This document shows, in pieces, positions 1-29,088 of a stretch of DNA of 64,000 bases. The position numbers and the translations under genes were made by a program. The notes below the pieces were generated by a model. That model saw only the letters and a program-made list of their open reading frames with translations. It did not search any database and was not told the origin of the DNA. Location of the stretch: NCBI RefSeq assembly GCF_019059575.1, contig NW_024881961.1, positions 62,001 to 126,000 of the forward strand. The letters are read 5' to 3'. Position 1 is the stretch's first letter, and each line of letters begins with the position of its first letter. This DNA is from Amphibalanus amphitrite (lineage: Eukaryota > Arthropoda > Thecostraca > Balanomorpha > Balanidae).

Positions 1-344
1 GAAGGAGCGCCTTACCAGAGACTTAAACCGCACAAGGAACTCGTCCAGAGACTCGGCGGGGTCATACTTTAACTCGGTCAGACGAATGTGCGCGTCGATT
101 GTGGTCCCCACTGTGAACGTTTCCCGCAAACCATTGAAAACGCTGTCGAGAGATCCCTTCTGACTCGAGCTCAGAGCATCATAAGCATCCCGTGCAATGC
201 CTTCTAGGGTCAGTGGCAGAAAAGAAAGCTGCTGTCCCTCATCCCAGCCCTGAAGCCGACCAAACGTTTGAAAGTCCTCACGGAAACGGGACAATGAGCC
301 CTTCCCACCGAAACGGGGTGCCGGTACAATAAAAGAACTCATTT
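1..344 (-). CDS. Gag-like protein of LTR retrotransposon, N-terminal fragment
   Basis: The minus strand opens at an ATG (344-342) and stays open to the window edge, giving 114 codons. The product starts MSSFIVPAPRFGGKGSLSRF and continues with a helical pattern (FREDFQTFGRLQGWDEGQQ, then a region with FLPLTLEG and DSVFNGLRETF). This is the layout of the Gag or capsid N-terminal region of Ty3/Gypsy-type elements: a W near residue 38 and a conserved spacing to the L-x-G-x-A-x-D-A-Y segment. The element continues leftward beyond the window, so protease, RT and integrase cannot be seen. An LTR-like block lies upstream on the same strand at 1437-1922, which supports the assignment. I chose this start because it is the first ATG after the leader and no upstream in-frame extension resembles Gag. 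Confidence 0.6.
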
Positions 345-1436
345 TAAATTCCTGCTTAGGTACCACATTAACTGGTTAGCCAAACCTGACCTGGCTTTAC
401 AGTGAACTCTAATATCATTTCCATTGCGTATTCACTTGATTTTTCGCACATTGTTCTGACACCACTACTGAATTGTTCATTGTCAACACTCAAAACACAG
501 TTCACCGACCCCGAAATCCCAGTTCCCCAGGCACAGTACCGTGAGTGCAGTGACAGCCAGTCCTCTCCATCCGGTGCCTTGCCTGCTGCTCCTCGAATCA
601 GCTGACGCGGCCCAGTGCAGCGCCGACGGGGCGGCAGAGCTGGGCAGAGCTCCGAGCCGAGTCGCGGTGGGCAATACGGCCGGCTAGTGCCGATCACCAG
701 CAGCGAGGAGGTCGGACGCCAATCGCTATGGCGGTGCCGACTCGTCACTCGCTCACCACTCGCGCACCAAATCACTGAGCACTGTACACTGAGCTCGCAG
801 GCCGCAGCAGCGCGACGGCTGGGCCGAGATCACCGCAAGCCACTGCGCACTGATCGCTGTCTCTCAGCCTCCTCACGGACGTCACCTCCATCACAGCTGA
901 GACTGCAGGTAGCCGGTACCCGAAGATTGTAGAAGCAGGGAAAACAGCGCGGTCCAGGACTAGGCTCCTCTTGCTTCGATAGCCCTGGGCTGGTCGATCT
1001 CCATGACGGCTCGTAACTGGTCCATCTTGCGATAAACTTGATGAGTAAACGTGTTGCAGCAACGGTGCTCAGTCGACACTTCCAAAGCCAAGTGGACCGA
1101 GGGTCGACCGTAGCACAGCTCAAGAAGCGGAGCTCAGTGCTAGCGGGAACAGACGACACTGCTGGACGGTCGCCGTGCAGCGGCCAACATGTCGCAGTCT
1201 TTAGTCGGGACAAAAGGTGAAGTCGACCGACCTTACCGGCTAACTGACAGCTCGCCAGAGTGTTGCAGAGCCGGAAAACCAACAGCAGACATCTTGCACT
1301 GGCGATAGCTTCTCCGAAGAGTTCAAACAGTCAGTTGAATTCTTGAATTCTTCATCTTGAGGCCGCGAAAGCCGAGGACGTCGGTTCGGGCTCCAAACTT
1401 CATTTCGACTAAGTCGATCCCACCGCTGTCACCAAA
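345..1436 (-). other. Leader between LTR and gag
   Basis: About 1.1 kb lies between the proposed LTR and the gag start. It contains minus-strand open stretches (for example 830-1282) with no recognisable domain and no homology to Gag, so I treat it as untranslated leader. The minus-strand sequence just inside the LTR reads TTTGGTGACAGCGGTGGG (revcomp of about 1420-1437). This resembles the T-T-G-G-YG-AC segment that follows the 5' LTR in many Gypsy-like elements. Confidence 0.35.
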
Positions 1437-1922
1437 TGTAAACCCGTGTTTACTGAAGGTGAATCGACATAATCAAAAGTGAAGAACATTACATTGTATT
1501 TAGCTTTATGTTACATTTTAACAGAGCCAGGAGCGCAACCTCACTCCTTGAGCTCTCGATCCAGACTCTCCGCCCACAGTCAGCCGAACACCTCCGTGAT
1601 CAGCTGAATGGGCGAAAACATAGTGCACATGAGATGCTCCGATCGCGGCATCCGCTATATAAAACATTATACTAATTGGTCAGTAAAGCCTCTAAGCATG
1701 AACAAGAGTGTTTACCATTCTAATAATATGCTGTACATAATAAACACATTTAATTGCAGTATCTAGGACAGCTTCGAGTTCATACCTGAAGCAACAATTG
1801 AATAGCAGACGATCACGCGCAAAACCGTTGAATTAAATTCCTGTCCAGACATCATATGGTCACCGGGCTCCTCTCGCCGGTGAAACAGATAAACTTTAAT
1901 CGGCGCAAAGCTTGCCGATTAC
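1437..1922 (-). mobile_element. Probable 5' LTR of minus-strand Ty3/Gypsy-like element
   Basis: The block begins TGTAAAC and ends GATTACA on the plus strand, giving TG...CA ends with a short TGTAA/TTACA inverted repeat. Read on the minus strand it contains a TATA box (TTTATATAGC at about 1656-1665). After that come an AATAAA-like AACATAAAGC near 1508-1517 and the LTR end, followed by the leader. The second LTR is outside the window, so the outer boundary at 1922 and any target duplication are inferred only. Confidence 0.45.
1654..1666 (-). promoter_or_regulatory. TATA box of the LTR promoter
   Basis: The minus strand reads TGTTTTATATAGCGG here, about 220 bp before the inner LTR edge. This is where a retrotransposon U3 promoter would place its TATA element. 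Assigned by position and sequence only. Confidence 0.35.
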
Positions 1923-1989
1923 ATATATATATATATATCCAATGGTAGTCTCTGCGCTTTTTTATCTACAAACTTACCAAATTTTAGAT

Positions 1990-2683
1990 CGATATCTCCT
2001 TTTTTCGTCAAGTTAGAGCGAAAAAACTGTTCAAAATTGATGACGTCAACTTTTTGAACTCAATTATCAGCAATTCTAGACCACGTCGCGCAAAACAAAG
2101 GCCACCATTAGACCACCCGTGACGAGCTGCATAGAATCGATACCCATTTTATGCAAAAATAAATTTTCAAATTTGACCTTATTTGACCTGACCTTGACCT
2201 GACCTTCACCAGAACCTAACCTAAATTGGCCCCAAAGGTTGGCTGACCCACATAATCGCATTTGTCATGTAAATTGGACCATAAAACATACATCACATGA
2301 TATTTTCAAGTGTGACCCTCAGTGACCTGACCTCTGTGACCCGACCTGGTATCAATGACCTCAAATAGCAAAATACGTGTTTGCGAACAATTCCTCGTCG
2401 ATGATTTTCAATGACATACATTTTATTCGATTTTACAACACATTTCTTGAAATGCCGGTAAACGGTGAAAATTCGATCTTTGACCTGACTTGTGACGTCA
2501 TCGGTTTGACCGAGGTCAATTAAATTGGGTCACAAGGTTATTCCCCGTTGATGATATCCAACACCGTTGCTGCTTGTCGCTGTGTTGCGCTGCTCTCGAG
2601 ATCTTGGGGAGGGGGGAAGGGGACAAAATCCTCCCCCCCCCCCAACGGGGCGCGATGCTCGGCATACCTCAACGGAGCGCGGG
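1990..2683. mobile_element. TTAA-type element with TGACCT repeats, 3' end preserved
   Basis: The right end reads GGAGCGCGGG followed by TTAA (2684-2687). Just inside it is a run of C (about 2632-2643). The interior (2170-2530) holds about ten TGACCT/AGGTCA hexamers, including overlapping TGACCTGACCT runs. The architecture matches the better-bounded copies at 30243-31273 and 37678-38570. No matching TTAACCCGCGC left end is visible, so the left part is lost or was displaced by the neighbouring LTR element. The start coordinate is approximate. Confidence 0.45.
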
Positions 2684-2834
2684 TTAAAAAAGGCTTGTTG
2701 GTTTTGATTTCCTCTTTTTAGGGATCTTGTTTGAATGCCCTAAAACATTTGAATAAATGGCTGAACAATGGAATTGCGTACCTACTACCGGATTGTCTTT
2801 TTTTTGTGAAATTTCGACTGAAGAGGAGGCTTAA

Positions 2835-3228
2835 CCCGCGCCCTGGTGGGGGGGGGGGGTATTTTTGGCCGCTTCCCCTCCAGACTTCTCGATATATCTG
2901 GCCAAAACCGCTGCGCCGATCATCACCAAACTTTTAATACCTACCCTCCCGGGCATCAATTTTACACATCGTGAACAATTTTTTTTTTCAAAGGCAATGA
3001 AAGGTTGGCCGCAAATAACGTCATTGTCGCAGTTCATGACTCACTCTGACGTCATTTGCGGCCAACCTATGTATTATAGCCTTTGGAAAATTTTGGTCAC
3101 GATGTGTAAAATTGATGCCCGGGAGGGTAGGTACTGAAAGTTTGGTGATGATCGGCGCAGCGGTTCTGGAGATAGGTATATCAAAAATCTGGAGGGGGGA
3201 ATAGCCCCCCCCCCCACCAGGGCGCGGG
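2835..3228. mobile_element. Foldback TTAA MITE with G-run ends (394 bp)
   Basis: TTAA flanks both sides (2831-2834 and 3229-3232). The ends are CCCGCGCCCTGGTGGGGG and its complement CCCCCACCAGGGCGCGGG. Inside them the two halves are inverted copies for nearly the whole length: GATCATCACCAAACTTT on the left pairs with AAAGTTTGGTGATGATC on the right. The central segment contains GGTTGGCCGCAAATAACGTC and its near-complement. A TTAA duplication with CCC-starting ends is typical of piggyBac-group elements. There is no coding capacity, so it is non-autonomous. A long G run lies immediately inside each terminus. Confidence 0.85.
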
Positions 3229-3232
3229 TTAA

Positions 3233-5203
3233 CGACTGAGAGGTTCAATCGAGCCTCTCCTCAGCGTAAGATGCTGTAAAAAGCGGTATACTGGCGAGGG
3301 TCAGGCAATGATATCATCGAATAAACTACTATGTGATCGTAAATAGCACAACATCAAAGTCGTCGGCCTCATAGCCAGAGCTAACGAGGAAATAGTAAGG
3401 AAGTTACGAGGAAAGTTATTGTAACGGCCTGTATAATGAGTTTCTTTTTGAACGGAAATGCGAAACCTGAGAAGGGTCATAATTTTTCACTCCGCCCGTC
3501 ACTCTGGTGTGGCACTTATTGCCACTTGAGCCAATATTTCTCGACTACATCCTGAGCCAGGGTTTGGGCTTCACAATTTCTATTGATAGCTCGTGTACAT
3601 TACCTTTAAACGGACAATGCGAAGTTTAGTTATTGCGAAGTCACGTTGCTGTCATTTCGGTAATCAGCATTTCGTTGATCACGATCGCAACTCGCAGTCG
3701 CACATCTTATGTGGGCGTCATGCTGCGTCGGCCCCGCCCAGTGCGTCGCTGCCGACACAGGACGCCGACGAGCGAGATGACCTGACGCCGACGGCGGGCC
3801 AGTCGTGCACGGTCCTCGGCGCAGCGAGGAACACCTGGTGCCCTGAGAGCTGTCCACACCAGTGGCTTGTCGGTAAGGTGAGTCTCCTCTCAGTTCGTCA
3901 TTCTTCAACGGTCTCCCTGGTTCTCTCGTTCGTTACTTTTTTGTAATTTCTGATTTTGTTCCTTTCTCTTTTTATCTCTTTCTAGTTTTTTTTTTTGCTC
4001 TGTTCCTTATTCTATCGCTAACGCTCACCCTTGTTCTCTGCAAGATGACCCAGAAAAGTCAAGCATAAAAGTTGACCTTGGGTCAAGGTCAGGATCTTGA
4101 ATACAGGCCACCCGTCGGTCGTCGTGATGCCCCAGGGGTTTTCTAGACACGGCACGTTTAGATCTGTCTCATGATGAACAAGTGATAGTGTCACAGATAG
4201 GTAGTTGGGACAGCGGCTCGGGGCTGTCTAGCCTCAATTTCGGTTAAAACATGGCCGGATGACGTTTTATCAAGTGGGCTTACGTCAAAGCGATACGCAT
4301 AAACAGGGTAGGTATGCTCACTGCTCAGTACAACGATGCACCGTTTCCATTAGCGCTTTCCACCTATGACTATAACTTATTAGTCATGCTGGATCTCCCA
4401 AAATCGTCTTTGAGCACATAATTGTGTTAATTCTGCGTATAAATGTCCACAAAAATAATGGACTTTTTCTGGAAGCCCGGTAGGCTGCCTACCCGCCCAT
4501 GACTGAGACATCGCCTGGGGGATGCGCACAGCGAAACACGGTGGATTTGCGTATCGGCTTGGGCCTCTCCCGGGACGCTGTGAGTTGTGTGCAGAGCCTT
4601 TTTACAGCCCACCGACGGCCGCGGTAAATATACAGCAGCATAGAGGGCCGCCGCCGCCGGCAGCGCGCGGCGCGTGGCTACGTGTTTGCGTTCGCCGCCG
4701 GCTCCGATCGGGGGGATGCGGGCGGCTGGACCACCTGCCGGCAGGGAAAGGTTCACTAACAGCCGACCCACTCGCCGGCACCGTGCCAGACCGGGGGGTG
4801 GGCTGCCGGGGGGCGGGGGCTTACACCGGACCGTAATCACAGTCAGGATACTGTCCATGTAGCCGAGATGGCCAGCGGCATTATTCATACGACATTCGTC
4901 GTCCTCCTCCATCAGAGAGACCGTTGCCTCAGTGAAACATGAAGTCACGTTCAGCTGCTCCTACGGGTCAAAGTTTTTTTTTCAGTAAGAATGCGCTGTT
5001 ATGATAAAAACGCGTTATAGGCACTTGATTTCAGTTTCTTTGCTATCAGATTCGGGATAACAAATTAAATGTAGGCATAGGCACACACTTACAAATAGGT
5101 ATGCCCCCCCCCCACACACACACCGCAAAGGAGTGTGCCCTCGCTGATTCCCTCTGCTGCATAACACGGTTCCGACGCGTGGCGCCTCCGCTGTCCTGTT
5201 ATC
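3233..5203. other. Spacer without a convincing gene
   Basis: Open frames occur at 3593-3946 (+) and 4427-4948 (-, 173 codons, GC-rich and proline-rich), but neither shows a recognisable domain. A donor-like GGTAAGGTGAGT near 3872-3885 could end an exon of an unknown gene, and I cannot support it further. A short ERR/FTZ-F1-like site, TCAAGGTCA, occurs at about 4083-4091. A C run followed by a CA repeat lies at 5104-5122. Confidence 0.3.
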
Positions 5204-6145
5204 TCAAGGCCACCGCACACTAGCCATTCGGCCGGTTCATTCGGCCGTTACAGTAGCGATTTTCTCGCGCGAGTCTTTATATCGGCCGAAACAACGAACC
5301 AACGACGGTGCATTCGGCTCATATTATTCAGGCATTCGGCCCAAGCGATGTTCACGCGACGACCGAAAAAAAGTTCGACCGGTTGAACTTTTACCACATG
5401 CCGAGATATCCCTTTAACATTAGCACGTGCATTTGGGAAATGGCTTCGGCCCGCCTCGGCTAATGTTGAAGGTATTTGGGAAACGATTCGGCCCTAGGGC
5501 TTTTTGATTTTCCCAGACAAAATTTTACTGAATATTCTGAGCGGAAGAACCAATTTCAAAGAAGATATTTACGGATTGTGTGTTCACTAACAGCAACAGC
5601 AAAAGTAAGTGACTGCGTGTTTACTTACTTTTGTTGTCAACGTAATTCAACTAAACAAGGTTATCGTTCCAATGCCAATGTATTTATTGCTGCAGAACAT
5701 GGTCGGAAATCGGAATAATAATTATTTCTACATAATGCACGCAAAAAAACGATCAATTTAAATGCGTGAAGCATCTTAACGTGCCACAATGAAACATTTG
5801 ATATTGTTCCAGCTGGGATCCAAGACGCGTTTGATTCAGCGTTTCACCCAATTTTCAGTTTTCCTCACGGTTTCCTCACTCCTGCTGGACTCAATATCTT
5901 TATTTTAACTTCTGGCGCTTCACCATCTTCATCCTCAGCCTTTTCAACCCTAAATAAGGGGGAAGTAGGTATTTTATCTTTCATACTCAACGCAGCCCAA
6001 TAATGAAAAACACAAAAAAATAATCACGGTGACAATAAATATGAACATAGTACTAATATAATATGAACACAATAGTGAAAAATATCAAATGAATATGATA
6101 TTAACTGTTGCGCCGGTACGGCATGTGGTAAATCTCTTCCCAACC

Positions 6146-6262
6146 TTGGGCTGTGAAAATGCAGTTTTATTCACCTCGGTTTTTTGCTACGGACCTCGTG
6201 CCTACCGGCACTCGGTCCTCCGCACAAAAACCTCGGTGAATAAAACGCATTTTCCCAGCCCC
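6146..6262. repeat. Imperfect inverted repeat inside the Harbinger element
   Basis: CAGTTTTATTCACCTCGG on the left (near 6162) pairs with CCTCGGTGAATAAAACGC on the right (near 6231). GACCTCGTGCC/GGCACTCGGTC forms the inner part of the hairpin. This could be a nested MITE or a stem in the element's transcript. No target duplication is evident. Confidence 0.5.
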
Positions 6263-7989
6263 GGTCGGGAATATATATTCTCGCCGAAGCAGTCATTTAG
6301 CGGCCGAAAATCAACAGCCGCCATATTGTTTTCATACAACCTTGACAAGTGTTGTTTACATTCCAATCATTTTCGATGTGAGGGGCTCGTGTGTTGTGGA
6401 GTTGTTTGCGATGGAAATGAAGTAAGTATTCGAATGAATATCTGTGTTGTGTATTTTGTCAATTGCATATGTGATTCAGATTGAAATGTTGTTTAAATAT
6501 TGGTTTCAACTTTCAACCATCTCTGATCCACTATTCATTTCGATTTCAATTTCCATTTCCCCATTTTCTCCATCTGCCATGATTATACATAGTCAGTGGG
6601 CATAAATTTGTCTACTACTCAATGCCACAGTAGGTATTCTTGGAAAATGGCCATTTATTATCCATATAAGCAAACATTTTCTGCTTTTGCCAGTTAACTT
6701 GAAATGCTGGACACAATTGTTCTAGGTTTCAAGGAGCTATCCTTAAATTATTTAATCAAAATTCAAACCTTGCAAGTCAAAGTCATTGAAAGTACCTGTA
6801 ATGTTCTTATATAATGTTCTTACCATGCAATCTGGGTTTTCATTTATCATTTCATTCACATTGCCTCCAACAGGCTACTGTCGCACTAATGTGTCACATA
6901 TTAGATATGTAGGTACTTTATTGCATGGTTGGTGAAAGTGTTGAGCACAACTCTCTCTTATGGTACAAGAAGTGCCATAATTCAAAATCTGAGTTGTCAA
7001 ACTATAATAGAAATTCCATTTTTCAGAGTATTTTTCCTTTTTCTGTGTTTCTGCCAGATCAAGATGTTGGATGTGTCAAACGTAGGGCCATGAAAGAAAA
7101 GTCTGGAGGCTTTATGGGATGCACACAAACACTTGCATGCAATATTTGCATTGAAAGAGTTGTGAGATCAGCATGCTGAATGTGTTTTTTGTGTGTTTTT
7201 GTCTGCTCTGTACAGGAGCTCATTTTATGTTAAATAAAATGTAATGGCACTGAACAAATATAAAAATAGCCACCTGTCCCTTCTGTAGTAGCTATTCACC
7301 ATTCAATACTGTTTTGTGTATCATTTATTACCCAGAGATCTTTCACAATAGTGATAGTTTTCTTCTTTGCCGGGTCAATGAACCAGGTAGATGTGTCCAC
7401 TCCAACCAGTGCAGATCGACCTTTGTGTACAGTTGTACACATTTCAGTGTGATGAGCGGACCTTTGATAGCTGTTCCACCAACCCGCCTTAAGATGGCGC
7501 GCGCGTCTCCCAGCAGGCAGCAGAGGCGACATCTACTGTCGGCTCAGCTGGTGTGGAGGGTGCACCGAGTGTCATTACCAATATACCTATAAACACGCCA
7601 TTGCAGTGGCCTCACTCGAGGTGGGCTGGACCCAAGAGGATGGATGACTCGGGCTATAACGATGACGCGGGTCGTGGGCCCAGCAGCACAACAGGTGGCG
7701 TTCAAAATTAACAAAGTCCCTATGTTTTCAGTTGGGTCGGAGAAGTGGATCTCATTCAAGCGGTACACAGCAAGCCAGTTTCATGAAACACGAGTCTTCC
7801 TGGACGATGAAGCACCAGCTGAACCGCAAACGGCCGGCGCACCAGCTCTGTCCCCGGGGCCGGCGCCCCGGCAAGCAGCACCAGCTCCAAGGCCGGCGCT
7901 CGGGCCAGCCCCGTCTCTGGAGCGGTCGGTGCCGGCATCACCAGTGTCCGCAAGGAGCAGCCGTGCCCAGTCGAAACGCTCGCAGCACT

Positions 7990-8850
7990 TCAAAAGTTCA
8001 AAGTGTACAACAGGTGGCTAAACCGTTGAATGATGCCGACCTGGCTTTCGGTCAGTGTGTAAAAGCGGTTCGAAAAAAGCCATCGCTCCCGGAACTTCCG
8101 CTCACTGGCGCGCAACGTCTCCTCCGTCGGCTCCGGCAGGTACACTGCACCGCGGACGTTCACGATCGCGCAACAGATGTACACCAACGCGCGCGTGGTC
8201 GACTCCGCGAGCCGGTAGCTCGGCGCCAGAGCGGAAAATTCAGCCCCCGATGCCAGATAGTGGGGTGTAATCGCCAGCCGCAGCGGTGCGCTCACCGGCT
8301 GGAGGAAGGTGGTGGTCGAGCGGGTGATCTGGCCCTCGATCTGTGCTAGTAGGAGGCTGAAGGCTCCCTAGCTCAGTCGGAAATACTGAACCTGTGTCGC
8401 TGGGGGTCGTTGAGCCGAAGCTCCTGCTCTCGTCATGTTGAGTATATATAGATTGACAATTGTTGATAAGCGTTTAGGAAGGCCTTTAAATTAAATATTC
8501 ATTTGCTTTAAATTAAGAATAAAGTTAAAATTGAAAAAAATGATATATAGCCCGACGTTTCGCATTTATGCGAAACGTCGGGCTATATATTATACGTTTC
8601 GCATTTATGCGGGCCCATGAATAAGCAATAAATGCGAAACGTCGGGCTATATATCATTTTTTCAATTTTAACTTTATTCTTAATTTAAAGCAAATGAATA
8701 TTTAATTTAAAGGCCTTCCTAAACGCTTATCAACAACTCCTGCTCTCGGTTGGCGTGCTCGCCCAGCTCGTCTCGGCGCTGCAGCACGTCGCTGACCCCA
8801 TGCGCCGGACCAAGGGTCTGCGTCTCTCCTGCACCCTCTGGAGTGCCAGC
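7990..8850 (-). pseudogene. Harbinger (HARBI1/DDE_Tnp_4-like) transposase fragment
   Basis: The minus strand from about 8345 to 7990 encodes a segment with LAITPHYLASGAEFSALAP, ALVYICCAIVNV and VYLPEPTEETLRASERKFRE. This is the region before the first catalytic Asp in PIF/Harbinger nucleases: an I-T-P-x-Y-L-A-x-G helix, then V-Y-L-P-x-P. Upstream, beyond an insertion, the minus strand at about 8850-8740 carries ELRLNDPQRHRF-like sequence resembling the family's N-terminus. The reading frame is broken by stop codons near 8370, by the palindromic insertion at 8433-8736, and by loss of the whole DDE region after 7990. It therefore cannot encode an active transposase. The family assignment rests on remembered sequence patterns. 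Confidence 0.65.
8433..8736. repeat. Palindromic insertion flanked by 12-bp direct repeats
   Basis: CTCCTGCTCTCG occurs at 8421-8432 and again at 8737-8748, on either side of a 304-bp block. The block contains arms of about 105 bp that are nearly perfect inverted copies: TTGTTGATAAGCGTTTAGG at the left, CCTAAACGCTTATCAACAA at the right. The centre repeats the motif CATTTATGCGAAACGTCGGG several times in both orientations. The block interrupts the transposase remnant, so it arrived after the host element. Confidence 0.7.
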
Positions 8851-9360
8851 TTGAAGTACAGTATCGCGATGGCTAGTTGAAGTGTGTACGGGTTGTTTGG
8901 TGGCTCAGCATGCAGATAACTAAATCTTTTGGTCCCAGAGCATCAATACAATGCACATTAATGTTGCTAAGTTTGGTTAATCGCTTGCGATATGCTCAGA
9001 CCATTTAGACCTCAATAGTCGGTGTACTTTGTTCAATGTTTGTTTTTAACAGCCAATTTGTTTTCATTATCAAGCAAGCTACCTTCTCAAACTGCAATTA
9101 ACCTATAATTTTGTTTCTTTTTTGAACGATGCACTAAATATATGAAGCTGGATTATATTTGGTCTTTTCCAATATTCATTATAAAACATTCATTACTTGC
9201 GCTCTTGGAATTCGGTTACAACAGTTTAGGCGATATTTCAACGACGATATTTCTGCTCTAAGCGATTCGGCCATTCGGCCGATATAGACACTTGCGCGAG
9301 AAAATCGCCGCTGTAACGACCGAATGAACCGGCCGAATGGATAGTGTGCGGTGGCCTTCA

Positions 9361-10178
9361 TGCCGTGGTTTCGCTAATACAACACGTGACAGGTTTACAA
9401 CATGAACCGATGATATGAGAGGCTATGATGAGGACAGGGAAGGCCGGAAACCCCAGCTGAGCCTGCAGGGAATGGGATGACTGCGACAGATCACTGTTCT
9501 CGCCTTCATGGCACGACCGGCCAACTGGTATCTAGTCGGACCAAACGAGGACAGGGGCTCATACGGCCGATTATTAACTCCGAACTCTGCGATTCGTTTA
9601 ATCAGATGCTTAGCCATTTCAGCTGTCAGGCAATCAGAAAAAAACATCGGCTAACTGGTGACTGCGCGGCGGTTACCTGCATAGCGCATCCTAAACCTCC
9701 TTCACGCATCGGTGAAACGAGAAAAGTGAAATGAAATTGAATCGTGATACAACAGTGACGTTTTCGCTCACTGCAGTTCACCATGTTGGTGACATTTGCG
9801 GTGTGCGATGAGGCGCTGAGACCGCTCCACTTTTATGCAGTCGGCTCGCCGAATTTAGGCCGTAAAGTATGAGAATGTCCTGTGAACCTCCGATATGCCT
9901 CCTATATAGTCATGATGTTGCTTGCTATCGCAACGGGCAGCAAGGGCTCAGCTGAAGGAGCGCGCCGTGCCTGCTCATGGTGGTAGATCCGCCCAACGTG
10001 CCACTTCTTATAAAAATCAGAATAAAATAAATGAATGTAAGTCAAATAAATCACACAACCGTGATTTCATAATATGTCGAGAATAAATCTACCTAAACAC
10101 ATTGCATAAGCATATCTTTTTATTTTTGCATAATGCATGGCCATGCCTGTAATTAAGTCAGCACCGGCCCGCCACAGA
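9361..10178. other. Upstream region of the mGluR-type gene
   Basis: No protein-coding segment could be supported here. A stretch TTAAGTCAG just before the chosen start (10152-10160) could be a splice acceptor ending a 5' UTR intron. No TATA box or initiator could be assigned with confidence. Confidence 0.25.
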
Positions 10179-28202
<18,024 letters not shown>

Positions 28203-28276
<74 letters not shown>

Positions 28277-28278
28277 GG

Positions 28279-28362
<84 letters not shown>

Positions 28363-28369
28363 AGAGAGA
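28203..28369 (+). repeat. (GA)n microsatellite starting at the mGluR stop codon
   Basis: The last codons read TCG GTC TGA and run directly into about 165 bp of almost pure GA repeat, interrupted by a few GGG and AGA units. The A of the stop and the following G are part of the array. In other frames it reads as Arg-Glu or Leu-Ser repeats, which explains the spurious open frames here. Confidence 0.95.
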
Positions 28370-28942
28370 TACGTTTCCCGGCCGAACAATAGCAAGATAT
28401 CGCCATTACCGCAGAATTGCAGATTGGCCATCTCATGTGTGCAAACAAAGCGAGCGGATGTTCTATGTCTTCGCCGTCACACGGTATCAGGGATATGATG
28501 GATGTTGCCGTGTGCGATCGTCTTTTATTGATAATAGTTTCCAATTGACGGATATGAATATGGTATGGGTGGCCATATTTTGCGATAACTGCAATTTGAC
28601 GATTTATTGGCGGGCTATCGCCGCGTTCGCCGAAGGCCGAAGCTGAAAGGGAGCGCTTGTGTTGAGGCAATGAAACGTTATTTGGTCCTTGCGTATGTAA
28701 CGATCCAAGAGTATATCCATTTGGCTAGTGATGTGAACTGAAATGTAGGAAGGTGAATAGAAAATCCTATTTTTTGTTAATCGAATAATTGTAAATATGG
28801 CAGGACTCAGGAACATGAATGTGCTAGTAGGAACGTATATAAGCGTTACTAATTACTATATATACTGCGTATGTACTATATACTATGTGCAGCCCTCAGC
28901 AGACTGCGTGGCAGGTATTCTTTTTCCGACAAAACTGATAAT

Positions 28943-29088
28943 TATGTATAGTCACTTTTCGGATTATTCTCTGGGATAATAATATCTAACTCACAAGTCC
29001 ACACTCTCTAACATATCTAACTCACAAGTGGACTTGTGAGTTAGATATTATTATCCCAGAGAATAATCCGAAAAGTGACTATACATAA
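28943..29088. repeat. Inverted repeat, about 60-bp arms with 25-bp spacer
   Basis: Left arm TTATGTATAGTCACTTTTCG...CTCACAAGTCCAC and right arm GTGGACTTGTGAG...CGAAAAGTGACTATACATAA are almost perfect complements. The spacer holds a further partial copy (ATATCTAACTCACAAGT). It resembles the hairpin at 17697-17783 in form but not in sequence. Confidence 0.8.

Larger units (their letters stand above)
5207..9357 (-). mobile_element. PIF/Harbinger-type DNA transposon, about 4.15 kb, decayed
   Basis: The ends are inverted repeats of roughly 75 bp starting AGGCCACCGCACACTA. The left copy is at 5207-5280. The right copy is at about 9280-9357, with a few mismatches (for example CCATTCGGCCGGTTCATTCGG is shared). 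A 3-bp direct repeat TCA flanks the element (5204-5206, 9358-9360), which fits the 3-bp target duplication of this superfamily. Inside are a truncated HARBI1-like transposase on the minus strand (7990-8850) and possible small exons on the plus strand. One such exon starts at ATGGAAATGAA followed by GTAAGTAT near 6412-6430. Another open frame, after CTATGTTTTCAG, runs from 7733 to 8021. No intact catalytic domain remains. Confidence 0.75.

Noticed and set aside
830-1282. 150-codon minus-strand open frame in the LTR element leader
   Set aside because: No similarity to Gag or another retroelement protein; it lies in the expected untranslated leader.
4427-4948. 173-codon minus-strand open frame
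   Set aside because: The middle is GC-rich, proline-rich low complexity. I saw no start context, domain or splice evidence, although the first 35 codons look less random.
7644-8021. Myb-like second protein of the Harbinger element
   Set aside because: Position and a possible acceptor at 7732 fit, but the Ala-Pro-rich product has no visible Myb/SANT motif, so I did not list it as a gene.
8055-8349. Plus-strand open frames over the Harbinger transposase
   Set aside because: They are antisense to the recognisable transposase segment and have no pattern of their own.
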